This document shows positions 34,090 to 46,179 of a stretch of DNA of 64,000 bases, in pieces (position 1 is the stretch's first letter; every line of letters starts with the position of its first letter). Source of the DNA: Monodelphis domestica (taxonomy: Eukaryota; Chordata; Mammalia; Didelphimorphia; Didelphidae). Under the pieces are notes generated by a model. That model made no database searches, was not told the DNA's origin, and saw nothing but the letters and a program-made list of their open reading frames with translations. Made by a program: the position numbers and the translations under genes. Location of the stretch: assembly GCF_027887165.1 (NCBI RefSeq), contig NC_077227.1, forward strand, positions 442,511,895-442,575,894. The letters run 5' to 3'.

Positions 34090-35920
34090 CCTTAAAAAAA
34101 AAAAAGGAATAAGAATTAACAAGCCCTATAAGTCTAATCACCTGCCAGGAAGGACTCCTGCGTCACTTGTCTTTTATTCTCTTCCCTAATGGCCGTTAGG
34201 TTCCAATGAATACTGGCTATGATGACTTCTTCCCTTGTCTCCTGCTGGACACAGGTGAGGAAAATTAATGTTGAATTGTGTTATTTATGAGCAATATTTC
34301 TATATGAATCCTTCCATTTCCTTAGACTCCAACCTCAAGTTCCTCAAGATATGGGCCTTTACTCTTTGTTTACCTCATAAACAAAAACCAACCCAAGCAA
34401 GGCTTTCCCCAGCACATGCCCTTTCTGTTCTTGCTATTACTATCATAAAGTTTTAAGAGTGATCTGGTCTATGAGAGAGGAGAATAAACTAGTGAAAAAC
34501 TGATTTAAATAGCTCATGCTTTTCTAGCAAAAGATTGCTAGAGAAAGCTGTGTTTCATAAACTGGTTAACCAGCCAATTTTCCTAGGTTGGTGAAACTGC
34601 AGGGATGAAGTAATAGGAGAGGAGCCGAGATCTATAAGTCCACCTCCTTATCAAAATATCCACCAATTGGAATTGCCAGGAAAGATCCAACTGATTTCCT
34701 GTTAGATCAATCATAAAGAACACATATGTCAGTATAAAATACATTGTCATTTGAGGTCTTTGGTGCAAATGGGTGGCATGCCACTGACCTGTCCTTTATA
34801 AACAGATTGCATGCCCCTATTAATAAATGATATTATAGTGGGTGAAATAGCTTCATTTTATTTGGTTAAAGTTCTGATAATACACAATCTGTTATCATGT
34901 CTTTTTATTTCTCATCTTTGATTTCAATTTTTAAAATACTTAATGTTGTATTTTCAAGTGAGGAATGAAATTTATGTACTGAATGTTTAGATCCTTCACA
35001 TTCATGCTACTAAACTAATAGCAAAATTTTAACAAGACACAGTGTACCTGGCAGAGCTAAAACATTATATTCTTACAAATGGATCTACCCTGACTGTCTT
35101 TAGAAATCATAACTACATAGAAAGAAGATGATGTGTTTCCAAAGTCATCTTGCTCTTGTAGGATGAAAAATAACTCTGCAGAAAGAAGATAAACTTTTTC
35201 TGAGATGATTATCTTCTCCAGATATGTCTTTTATATAATTATGAGCCATACTGTTGCTTTCACAATTTAGTCAGTAGCCAATTGGATGATACCAAAGTTC
35301 TATAGGGCCAACAATGGAAAATGCCAATATATGATTTCTATCATTAAAATGGCTCACTGGGATAGATCTTTTCTTTTGTATAATGAAGAACCACTCACTC
35401 TCTTGCTTATTTTTGTACAAAGAATGGTAGAAGGGGCACTTGGAAAGCAAAATTTTAAGTCACACTGTTCAGAGTGTTATATTGGTTTAGTTCCTCCAGA
35501 TGCTGAACTAGATATTATATAGCTAAGAGAAAATAATCATTACAGGTCAAATTCTGTTATGTTAAACTTGATGCAGTTGGCTGCCCAAATTCTTTTGTTG
35601 AATGAGAATTTTCTTATATAGAATATTGCTTAAATATTCAACATAAGACATTCTATGTTCCAGACATCTCCTGGAGGTTTTACATCTTTTAGTCACACAG
35701 GATTTATTTGTTGTAATGCATATTTTAGTGACATTCGGTTTTTATTTTCCCAGAAGTCTCAAAATGACTTGCTTTAAAAACTTAAAGAGTACTAGATACT
35801 TCAAATATAGGCAAATTGTAAACTTTGCTTTCTTATAAGTAAGTCATGGTTAAGTGGGAATGTCTTCCATATGAGAAAAGTGTGGAATACTTGTCAAAGA
35901 ATACTTGGGTCAAATTACAG
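34090..35920. other. ITFG1: Intron sequence, no recognised element
   Basis: Unique AT-rich sequence. I find no repeat signature or exon in it. Confidence 0.45.
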
Positions 35921-35929
35921 TTTAAATAC

Positions 35930-36180
35930 TACTAGTTATTATAAAACTTTTCCTAACTCTTCCAAATTCCTCATTTAACACCCCCTGCATTTTATTGTTT
36001 TGATTCTCTTCATATTTATTCTGTATATCCTTATTGATGTTTTTGATTTTGTACTGATATCCTTATTGATGTCTCCTCCTATTAGAATGGAAACCCTTTG
36101 AGAGTAACTTTTATTTCATTCTGTGACTATCTCCAATTAGCACAGGGCCTGGTACATGGTAAGTGCTCAACAAATATTAG
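35930..36180 (+). mobile_element. L2 3' end
   Basis: cctaactcttccaaattcct, ttattctgtatatccttatt, ttagaatggaaaccctttga, attagcacagggcctggtac, atggtaagtgctcaacaaat. A short internal duplication (atatccttattgatgt, twice between about 36026 and 36074) is private to this copy. Confidence 0.8.
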
Positions 36181-36189
36181 CTGGCAATG

Positions 36190-37060
36190 AAGAAATGGAT
36201 TTCTATATTAAAAAATAAACATAAATCATTTGAGTTTAAATATGTAGGAAATCAATGGTACTTCAGTGGAGGGCACTGCTGGTTTTAGCAATGGCCAGAG
36301 AATGTGTGACCTAGGGGCACAGTAATTCTAAATGGCTAATCAGCTCGATTATATATCTGAAGTCACCGATGGTAACATAATTTGATTCTTTGATGAACTG
36401 TACTGAATTAGGTATTGACTGGTATAAAAAAGTTGAGTGGGTACTGAACCTCTTGAAATCTGTTGCTAAGATATAAGCTGTCAAATTGTGTTATGTAGGA
36501 GTTCTTTCAGGCTGCTCTCCTCCTGGAACCTTGTAGGCACCCTACTGCTAGCCCCTTTCACTACAGATTTCTATAGAAGGCTGGAAACGAGTGGCCTTAT
36601 CACAGCAAGCAGAATAATTTGGCAGATAAACCTGTGATCAATACAAATGATCCTTTTTGTTTTTAAAGCTAGTTAAGAGATGCAGAATTCAATAACTCTA
36701 AAGATAACTTCCATTCATTTTACCTCAGTCTTATCCAAAAATATACTGAGAGCAAGTTCATGCTGCACAATGTTATTTTTGTGCAAAAATTCATGTTAGG
36801 GTAATGAGAAAACCTATGCACTCCAAAGCATGAGAAAATTCAGAATCAAGATGGATCAAGAATCACTTGGAATCTTTTTGTTTTGTGGGGATTAAACAGT
36901 TTGTGTGATATTAGCTAAATTTTTCTTAAGATTCTGAAGAAGTAGTTTGAAAAAAAGGCAACAATACATAATTAAAAAAACCCTCAGTTATGTGTCTATG
37001 TAATAACCAGTTGTGAATTGGGCTATGAAGCATTAGATAGGACACTTGTGGAAAGGAAAC
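36190..37060. other. ITFG1: Intron sequence, no recognised element
   Basis: Unique AT-rich sequence, no recognised repeat or exon. Confidence 0.45.
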
Positions 37061-37069
37061 TAGACTAAC

Positions 37070-37710
37070 AGTTTGTGTGGGGGAGGGCCAACTGGGAGGG
37101 GCAGTTGGGTCTTGTGACTAGCATTGCCTTCGGGCTGGGGGAAGACTGGGGTCCTGGTGTTGGAGGAGAGAGGAGCTTGTTCAGCCCAGTCTGGAGTGGC
37201 ATGCTCTTCTTGGTTCAGCCCAAAGACACAGGCTTCTAAAGGTTAGAATTGTTCTTGTTTGCTTTCTGTCTATTGCTAAGATTCTGAATTAGAACAACGA
37301 GAGTAGATGGGAGTGGGACAAACCCTCCGCCAGCCTCTAGGGCCTGGCCCTATACTCTGAAACTAAGGAAAAACTCCAATTCCATCTGGATTATTAAACT
37401 TTATATTATTTATATTTGCAGTCAGATAAATGGACTATCTTTTCTGATCATAGAGGGAGCTGAACTTCAGCTCAATCATTCCAGGACAAAGAGTCCTTAT
37501 CGGACCCCTGTGGCTTCCTCTCAGCAGGGGGCATCTCCCTCCCTTGCCTCACCAAGCTATATACCCTCTCTTCCCTCAACCTCCTCCATACCCTCCTACA
37601 AACCTCCCATTATCCCCTGTTTTCCAATCTTCCTATTTCCTTTCCCAATAAATATTACACACTTAAATATATGTTAAGTCATCAGAGTTGCGGCAAATTT
37701 AGTGATTCAT
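37070..37710 (+). mobile_element. Candidate solo LTR or LTR-like repeat
   Basis: A sharply GC-richer block in AT-rich surroundings, with G-rich start, C/T-rich second half and a late AATAAA (about 37646-37652), which is LTR-like. No internal coding region adjoins it. Family not named; boundaries are approximate and no clear flanking duplication was seen. Treated as a fossil. Confidence 0.4.
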
Positions 37711-37719
37711 AGGCTTTCA

Positions 37720-39100
37720 ACATCTGGAACTTTAGTGGTTTTATTCGAGCTTTAGTGAAGAAGTATAATGTATTTTTACTTAATAAATTAATCTCTTTGG
37801 CAATCTCAGTATGTGTGATTATGATAAAATCAGTCTATAATAACTTAAAAACTATACTGGGAAAAGGGTACCTAGTCTGTGCATGGTTTTAAGTAGATTA
37901 CCCAGTTACTTTCAACTTGTTTCTTACCAAATATTCATTGATTTTAATCATCTCTGAAACTTGACTAAATCTGAGAAAGAAAAAAAAATCTAATACAGAG
38001 AAGGAAACCCAGAGGATATTAATACTATGAGTCCACATGCTGGATAAATGTACCAAAATTGAAAATAAAAGCAGTTTTACTCATAAAAGGAATAAAACTA
38101 TTTATTGGACCAAGAAATTATTGCAGAGAACAAATTGCAAGCATTAGAGACTTAATGATCAATATTGGCAATTACAGAAACTAAAGATAATTCTCTTAGA
38201 ATTACCACTATATATTCAAAAATGTATTTTTCTAGGTTCTTTTCCATCTTTTTTCTTTTCATATAGCCACAAATGATTGCCAACCACAGTAGCTTTTAAA
38301 TTCAATTGGTTTGCTAGTTATGAGAAGAAAAAAAAAGACTAGTAAACATAAAAAAAAGTGTTGATTGTTGGTTGTTTCCAAGATAATGGGAGAAATAGAA
38401 TGGTTAAATACTAAACCAAATGTATTTGAAAGATGGCTTTAATGTTTCATATTTATATGTGCACATGCATGTGCATGTGTATATGTCTAAATCCCCTAAG
38501 TCAGTTATAACGCTGAATGAGGTTCAAACATGCAAAAGAAAGAATTAATGGCTTACTTTGCAAGAGATATCAAAACTATTTCAGGCTACTTCACTAAGGT
38601 ACTTGAATGCACTAAATGATTTCCTACTAGGTGAAAAAGTTAATGCCCTTACTAATAGTCTACACTTTTCTGTAATATCAAATCTATTATTTAATATCCC
38701 TAATGAAATTTGAAAATATTTGTTGATTAAAAACTAAGCGCTTCACATTACTTAAAAATATTTAAGAAAAACAAGAACATGATAACAGAATATATCACAT
38801 AGATTTTTATATCAATCTTTTACCAGAAATCTCACTTATAACCTCTCACCATTTCTGCTCCTGAGTTTGTTGAACATTTTTAAGTTGTGGATATAGGGAA
38901 ACTGTTACCTTTAATTATTATATACTGATACTCAAAAAAAAAAAAAACCAAAAACCTCAAATAAACCACTATCAAAACCATATTTTGGGAAAACTTAAAA
39001 AAAAAAGAAAGTTAAATTTACTTGGCAAAGACTTGAGAATAAAATCTAGTTACTATTCAGTCAATATGAAATCAGCTTAATAGGCATTTTAATTTTGTAT
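37720..39100. other. ITFG1: Intron sequence, no recognised element
   Basis: Unique AT-rich sequence with scattered A-runs. No repeat signature or exon seen. Confidence 0.45.
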
Positions 39101-39106
39101 GCATTT

Positions 39107-39295
39107 AAAACAAAGGATCATAGATTTAGCATTGGAAGGGGCCTCAGAAGTCATCTAATTCAACCCTTTTATTTTATAGATGAGAAAACTGAGGCCCACA
39201 GACAAAAAGTGACTCTATTACACACAGGTAAAAGCAACAGAGTCAAGCTTGAAGGTCCTTGGATTCAACATCCAGTGCTCTTTCTAATGTACTAA
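39107..39295 (-). repeat. MIR-class SINE (reverse)
   Basis: aaaggatcatagatttagca, ggggcctcagaagtcatcta, gatgagaaaactgaggccca and atccagtgctctttctaatg. Confidence 0.8.
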
Positions 39296-39324
39296 GGTGT
39301 CTCCAAAAAATTAAATTATTTACA

Positions 39325-39690
39325 AATTAAAGATACTTCCTAGCTTCCGAGCAAGACTTAACCCTAACTTTTCTTTTTTTTTCCCTACTTTTTTTTAAAC
39401 CCTTACTTTCCATCTTCAAATCAATACTCTGTATTGGTTTTAGGGCAGAAAGAATGGTGAGAGCTAAGCTGTGGGGGTTAAGTCACTTGCCCAGAGTCAC
39501 ACAGCTGAGAAGTGTCTAAGGCCAGATTTAAAACTAGGACCTCCCATCTTTGGGTCTGGCTCTCAATCCACTGAGCCACCAAGCTGCCCCCTTAATCCCA
39601 ACTCTTTAACACTCCTCTGCTTTGGAATTGATACTTAGTATTGATTCTAATGCAGAAGTTAAGGGTTAAAAAACAAACAAACAAATTAAA
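39325..39690 (+). repeat. Older forward SINE, split by a reverse SINE
   Basis: Forward WSINE1-type halves: 39333-39372 (acttcctagcttccgagcaa, gacttaaccc) and 39591-39690 (ctcctctgctttggaattga, acttagtattgattctaatg, cagaagttaagggttaaaa). A reverse SINE fills 39373-39590. The 5' head of this older copy is not recognisable. Confidence 0.8.
39373..39590 (-). repeat. WSINE1/SINE1-type SINE inside an older SINE
   Basis: Full-length reverse copy (taaacccttactttccatct to ccaccaagctgcccc). Flanked by cttaaccctaactttt (39357-39372) and cttaatcccaactctt (39591-39606), a 16-bp duplication with three differences made of host-SINE sequence. Confidence 0.88.
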
Positions 39691-40239
39691 GAACTTTTGT
39701 CACTGCAAAGTTTGGGTATATCCTTAAATGAAGACATATCCTATGCACGTTTATGTTAAAGATTTTTCAAAGTAAACGCATTCTTTCCTATAAGATATGG
39801 GAGGAAAATTGAAATGTTTCATAATGAAATGAACATGAACCCAATATTATAATTTCAACTTATTCTGCAAAATAATTTTCCCTCCCAAATATCTAACACT
39901 GTAATTTTTGAGTGTCTTCTACTTTTATCTATTTTTCAAATTTAAACATTTTAAAAGCCTTCATATACTTGTGACGGAAAGAAGTAATTTTACAATTTCA
40001 CACCCAATGATATTGATATCGTTATCCAGCAAGACCTAAATTCTTGGGCTGTAAATGACAGCACTCTCCCTTGTCTCAGGATCAATCCAACCATATCTTC
40101 TCTTAATCCCACTGTAATGAATTGCCTACATTCTAAGAGCTAGTACATTTGCAGGTCAAGTGGTCAAGCAGATGTTTCTGTTAAGAAAGACATTTGTTAT
40201 ATTTACTACCACATCAATACTAAATGAGGCAAAGCTAAT

Positions 40240-40445
40240 AATACCTTATGTTTCTATGGAGTTTACAAAATGCTTTCCCCACAACAACCTTTTGAAGTAG
40301 ATAGAAAACTCCCCTATTATTATCATCTGCATTTTACCTATGAGGAAACCCAGACTTAGAAAGATAAATGATTTGTCCAACAAAATTTCTTTGGGAATTA
40401 GGATTTAAATTCTCCATCTCTTGATTTTAACTCCAAATCTGTACT
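40240..40445 (-). repeat. MIR/THER1 SINE (reverse)
   Basis: ggagtttacaaaatgctttc, ccccacaacaaccttttgaa, cattttacctatgaggaaac and aggatttaaattctccatct. Confidence 0.75.
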
Positions 40446-40849
40446 GCACAAGGATAAGAATAATCAACTAGATCAGAGAATCATTTATATTTTGCTTCTA
40501 ATGTTCCTGTGTGTTAGCAAGAATTACTATGTAAAACTGAAAACAACACCATATGAGTTCATAAATTTGTTAAACTATATCTACTATCCCACTTTACAGT
40601 TGTTTCTCTTACAATAATTAGACAAATTCTTTTACAATAATTAGAATGAAACAATATCAAAAGAAAATTGCAGTATGATTCTTAAAATTCATTATAGATA
40701 ACTCTTTAAGCTAATTAAAAATAGTTATCATCTAAGTGACTATTACATTAAGCACTCCCATGTGATAGTTTTTAAATTTGGTTTCTTTGAAATATTTTCA
40801 TGCTTTCCACATCAGATTCAAAATTTGGCTTAATACGATTTGCCAATAA

Positions 40850-41995
40850 ATAGTTAATAAACATTTGTGAGGTGTCTATTATGTTTTAGGTAATACAGTC
40901 TTTGCTCTCAAGGAGTTCTCGTTCTAATGGGGAGACAACATGTGAGCAACTATGTACAAACACGTTGTACACAGGATAAATAGGAGATAATCACCCTGAG
41001 AGAAAGTACTATAATTTAAAGGGGATCAGAAGTTGATTCCTATAGAAGGTGGGATTTTTACAAGGACTTCCCTGGCGTCATCAGGAGGAAGAACATTATA
41101 GGTATAATGGAGAGCTAGTGAAATTGCCTGAGTTGAAAGATGAAGTATCTGATTAAAACAATAGTAAGGAAGTAAGTGTTACTAGGTGGCAGAATATATG
41201 GGAGGAGGGGAGGCAAAAAATGTAAGGAGACTGAAAAGATATATGTGTGGGGGCATTGTATATGAAAGCCTTTGAGTGCCAGACAGAGGATTTTATGTTT
41301 GATCCCTGAAGTGCCAGGGAGACACTGGAGTTCACTGAGTGCGGGTTCACAAAGACAGTCAAACCTGTGGTTTATCAAGATAACTTTGGCAACTGAGTGG
41401 AAGATGGAATCAGGGGCAAAGACTTGTGGTAGGAAGACTGACAAACAGTAGTCATGCAGGAATGAGGTGACGAAGGCCTGTACCAGGATGACAGCAGTGT
41501 CAGAGGAGAGAGCGATCATATTATGCAAGGCATATTACGTAGATTAAATGGACAGGTCTTGGGAACAGACTGGCTATATGGAGCAAGAGAGTGAGAGGTA
41601 AAAGATGACACTAGGTTGAAGCTAGGGGACAGAGTTGTGAAGAACAATGAGTATTGGTACATCACTTAGCCCAGTGTCTGGCACACAGTTGGGACTTTAT
41701 ACATGTTGATGCTCTTCCTTTTCTCCTTGGCCAAATTCAAGATGTCCACTAGGCAGCTGGAGATGTGAAACTGCAGGTCAGCAAAGATATTAGGCCTTGC
41801 TTAGTAGACTTGAGACTCAGAAGCATAGGCATAATAATTGAGATCTCCAAGAGAAATGAGAGGGACAAGCCTACAGTTAGCATGGGAGTGGCCTGGATGA
41901 AGATCCAGTAAAGAGGACTGACAAGTAGTCTGATAGGTAGGACGGCTTTCTGTCTATGTTTTCCTTGTAATTCAATACTTTCCATTTCCAAAAAT
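40850..41995 (-). mobile_element. L2 LINE, about 1.1 kb (reverse)
   Basis: Reverse complement of L2 from its 3' end inward: ttaataaacatttgtgaggt, ctctcaaggagttctcgttc, taatggggagacaacatgtg, gaaggtgggatttttacaag, gaaagcctttgagtgccaga, cagaggattttatgtttgat, aatgaggtgacgaaggcctg, atgaagatccagtaaagagg. The minus-strand 137-residue frame at 41115-41528 is the decayed ORF2 C-terminus. Same direction as ITFG1. Confidence 0.88.
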
Positions 41996-42358
41996 GCTTA
42001 TTAAGAAAAAAAAAAAAAGCAGACTTCCCCAAATGCTGTTTGTATAGCACAGATGAAACTCTAAGAGGCTTATTAGTTCCTTTGCATTATTATCTTAAAA
42101 AATGACCTGTGATGTGTTACAGGATGAACTTGCCAGACCACCCTGATATACTTATAAATGGAGCCAAGACACAAAGTAATACTTCACAGCAAGGGTTTTT
42201 CTTATGACAGAAGATCCCGATGTTGACCCTGCTCCTTGTCAAACATCATCTTGATGGTTCTGGCTCAAATCTAAACTCAGCTGCTGGTCTCTGGCATACG
42301 TTTTGGGATGGATTCCCTTACCTTTCTCCTTGATCGAGTTTGATAAGTATAATGTTAA

Positions 42359-43367
42359 GCCATTCCCCAGTTGACAAATGGCCAAAGGATATGAATAAGT
42401 AGTTTTCATATGAAGAAATCAAAGCTATCTATAATCATATGAAAAAATGTTCAAAATCACTCTTGATTAGAGAAATGCAAATCAAAACAACTCTGAGGTA
42501 CCACCTTACACCTATCAGATTGGCCAATATGACAGGAAAAGAAAGTGAACAGTGTTGGAGGGAATGTAGCAAAACTGGGACACTAATGCACTGTGGGTGG
42601 AGTTGTGAATTGATCCAGCCATTCTGGAGGGCAATTTGGAACTCTACCCAAAGGGCTATAAAACAATGCATATTGTTTGATCTAATAATACACCTGATAC
42701 TTCTATATCCTAAAGAGAAAAAAAAAAGAGGAAAGGACCTACTTGTACAAACATATTTATAACAGCTCCTTTTGTGGTGGCAAAGAATTGAAAACTGAGC
42801 AAACGTCAATCAACTGGGGAATGGCTGAACAAATTGTGGTATATCCTAGAGATGGAATACTATTGTGTTGTAAGAAATGATAAACAGGATGATTTCAGAA
42901 AGAGGTGAGAAGACTTACATGAACTGAGGCAGAGTGAAATAAGCAGAACCAGGAGAACATTGTTCACAGTAACAACAATATTGTAGAATGATAACTGAGA
43001 TTTAGTTGTTCTCAGTAACACAATGATCCGGGACAATTTTGAAGGATTTATGACAAAGAATGCTATATGCTTCCAGAGGAGGAATTGTTGAGTCAGAATG
43101 TAGATCAAAGCATACTATTTTTCCCTTTAGTTTTTATTTTTAGGCTTCGGTTTCATATGATAATCTCTTACAAAAATGAACAATATGGAAATGGGTTTTA
43201 TGTGATTATATATATGTATAAAACCCAGATCAAATTGCTTACCAATTTGGGAAGGGGGTAGACAATTTGACTCAAAATGGCAGAAAACTTATGTGGAAAA
43301 CTGTTATTATGTATAACTGGTAAAACAAAATATCTTTATAAAAAATAAAATTTCACCCTAAAAAAAG
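42359..43367 (+). mobile_element. L1 ORF2 C-terminus and 3' UTR, about 1 kb
   Basis: A 107-residue frame (42439-42762) reads MKKCSKSLLIREMQIKTTLR then YHLTPIRLANM and GTLMHCGWSCELIQPFWRA, the C-terminal cysteine-region of L1 ORF2p. The L1 3' tail follows (ggaatggctgaacaaattgt, aagcagaaccaggagaacat). It is flanked by aagtataatgttaa (42345-42358) and aagtataatattaa (43368-43381), so it is a 5'-truncated insertion. ORF2 is not intact. Confidence 0.94.
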
Positions 43368-43379
43368 AAGTATAATATT

Positions 43380-44758
43380 AAAAAGTGATTTCTTTTTATC
43401 TTTAATTAGATACTATACATTTTGCTGCAAGGAAGGATAAAAAGTGAACCAATCAGTCAATTGCAGTGCTTTGGGGTCTGAGTTGTTCCCTATAATGGTA
43501 CTCTTTAGAATAATGTAGTAATTGGAAAATTTCAAAGCTAGCCTATGATAAGTGATTACTGACATCAACAGAGTTTCACCCCAGAGGCAGATGGTGTAGT
43601 GGTGATTAGGGTTGGCCTCACAGTCTATGCCTAGAAGTAGAAAAAAGGTATAGGTTTATTTACTTTAGTTTTGGAAGTACCTCATAAGGAGCTTCCTTCA
43701 CCATTGAAATTACAGGTCTGGTCAAACTCCCCCTCCCCCCAAAATAAATAAAACCTCAAAAATATTCCTGCAGCAAAGAATAGTGTTAGAAAATTTTATC
43801 TGGAAAAAAGGTCTTTATGACCAGAATGACATATTTTTGCATGGTTTTGGTGTGCAAGGTATAAATTTTAGTACTGAACAGTCTAAAAATGTAGCTACCT
43901 AAAAGTTTTAATGAAGCCTCATGAAGGACACTGAAGCAACAAGGAAGAAACCATCAGTGGAATTAATACTTAGCAATGAATAGGATCTCAAGCAAATGCT
44001 TTGATATCAAATGCTCTTCACTCTAAACAAGGTTTGTTGAATTATTTACAACTTGTGGGAAGAAGAACATCTGCTAGCAAAGGCTTCATAAGCAGAAACA
44101 GACAAATAGTATTCTTTTTTTCTTCCCACCCCTTCTCAAATTGCTTTGGAAATGCTTCTTACTGTGCTGGCATCGATACTGAATGTAAATACTATCCTGG
44201 AAGTCAATCTGTAAATACTATTTCATGAAGTAAATGTTTTTGTTTGTACAAGTGTTCCGTTTTCTTCTTTAGGTTTTTCTTTTCTTTTCTTTTTCTTTTT
44301 AAAAATAGTTTTATCCTTAAGATTTCAGAACAGGCATTCAACTCATCTGCAGCTGCATGGATAGGATTGCTACATGTTAGACAGATGGATAATTTTCAAA
44401 CCCCGTGACAGCTTCTTTAAAGCTGTATCCTTCCTGCGGTTCATTCAAACAAGCAAATGGCTATATCAACTGCTGCTAACAGCTATTCTGTTACTTGGAT
44501 TATTTATTGATTGACTTTCACTGAAGGAAAAATCATTTCCTGTTGCACATGACTTTATGAAGTTACAGTCTGGCTAGACATTTGGTTGATGGAAGATTAA
44601 AGTAAATGCAAATATGGTACCAAAACATGATCAGGGCCATGACCCACTTTACTTCAAGAAAGTAGTAGCATAAATAAAATAGCAGATAACCTCAAAATTT
44701 CTTCTATTTGTCTTTGTATTATGTTATTAGATGATAATACATTATTTAGGTTAATGCT
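43380..44758. other. ITFG1: Intron sequence, no recognised element
   Basis: Unique sequence. The part 44330-44620 is a little richer in mixed composition and might be a conserved non-coding element, but this cannot be judged without alignment. Confidence 0.4.
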
Positions 44759-44775
44759 AAACTTTCTGCACTTTT

Positions 44776-44983
44776 TAGTTTTAATTTTAAACCCATATAT
44801 TCCATCTTAGAATCAATTCTATATATTGGTTCCAAGGCAGAAGAGTGGTAAGGGCAAGGTAATGGGGGTTAAGTGACTTGCCCAGGGCCACACAGCTAGG
44901 AAGTGTCTGAGTCCAGATTTGAACCTAGGACCTCCTGTCTCTAGGCCTGGCTCTCAATTCACTGAGCCACCTAGCTGCCTCCC
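44776..44983 (-). repeat. WSINE1/SINE1-type SINE with target-site duplication
   Basis: Full-length reverse copy flanked by aaactttctgcactttt (44759-44775) and aaactttttgcatttct (44984-45000). Confidence 0.92.
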
Positions 44984-45004
44984 AAACTTTTTGCATTTCT
45001 TAAG

Positions 45005-45130
45005 AATTTACATGTACACGCATAAATGTGTATATACACGTTGTTTTCCTTGATATAATATAAGTTGTCTTTGTGTCCCCATTAGCTAGCACAAAGCTTA
45101 GTACTTAATGTTTGTTGACTAGTGAGCAAA
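45005..45130 (+). mobile_element. L2 3' end, degraded
   Basis: ttgtctttgtgtccccatta, gctagcacaaagcttagtac, ttaatgtttgttgacta. Confidence 0.6.
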
Positions 45131-45169
45131 GTATCTAAGGTGTAAACCTTAAAATGTCTTAGACTTATG

Positions 45170-46140
45170 AATGTTGGAAATTTCACCATTGGAAAATTTC
45201 ATACTTGGAAAAAATTTCCTACTAATAGTAAGAACTCTATTGGAATGTGAACCTCCTTGGCATGGGAGGATCCTTCTCCTCCCTACTTAAGACTACTTTA
45301 GGACAGAAACCTTTTGCTAAACAATGGAAAGGGCTTTGACCTATGCTTAAGCATAGAACAGGAAGTTCTTTGAGTCATGATTGATTTTAGAATTGATACA
45401 ATAGAGATACTTGGAATGACAGAACCAGGTCTTGGAACTTCCAATCTCCACCCTACTCAGAGTAACAGGATTTAGGAAGGGCTGCAGCAAAGGATCAAGA
45501 TTTAATTATTTGAGAATATGACCTTCAACATACATGTGCAAAGCCACAGACCTCTGGGCGGTCCTGGGTTAAACTAGAACCACCACTGGCACAGGGGAGA
45601 CATCGATAGTGATTGGTAGATGTGAGAACTGAGGGCAGGGAACTTAGATGGTTTCCTTAAAGATAGTGGGGTCTGAGGAGAGAGAGAAGAGGTTTTGCTC
45701 TGAGGAGGTTGCTCTGAAGGAGGACTGAGGAGGGGTGGATGCTCTGAAGGAGTCTGAGAGGAGAGAGGTCCTGGAGGGAGAGCTCCTGGAGAGGTCTTGA
45801 AGGAGGCTGTGGAAGGAGAACTCAGGAGGAGTCAGGAGGAGAATTCTCTGGAAACATTTTTTGAAAGGAGGCTCTCTTGAAGGTGGAGCCTGAGGTTGGC
45901 ATGAGAAGCCTTACCTAGAGAGATCTTGGGTGAGTGATAAAACCAACTGACTGATTTATTCATTCTTATTCCTTTCTTACTTTCTCTCTTTTTCTATTGA
46001 TTAATCAGTGTATTATAAATTAAATTTCTCTATAAAACCCAGTTGGCTTGGGCATATTCATAAATTGGGAATATTCCCTGGTGACCATCTAATATTTATA
46101 TAAAACCAAGACACAGTAGAAAACATATTTCAGCCGTCAT
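45170..46140 (+). mobile_element. Solo LTR of a marsupial endogenous retrovirus
   Basis: About 0.97 kb with LTR layout: a TG start (near tgttggaaatttcaccattg), a long purine-rich middle built on degenerate gctctgaaggagg units (about 45670-45850), then an AT-rich 3' part with gtataccc-free U5-like text (aaacccagttggcttgggca) ending near cagccgtca. It resembles LTRs I associate with marsupial ERVs; the exact family is not assigned. No internal region or second LTR is present, so this is a solo LTR fossil formed by LTR-LTR recombination. Boundaries are within about 20 bp and the flanking duplication is unclear. Confidence 0.7.
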
Positions 46141-46143
46141 AAT

Positions 46144-46144
<1 letters not shown>

Positions 46145-46178
<34 letters not shown>
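46145..46178 (+). repeat. (TA)n microsatellite
   Basis: An uninterrupted TA run of about 17 units immediately 3' of the LTR. Confidence 0.95.

Positions 46179-46179
<1 letters not shown>

Noticed and set aside
41115-41528. 137-residue minus-strand frame
   Set aside because: Decayed ORF2 end of the reverse L2 at 40850-41995.
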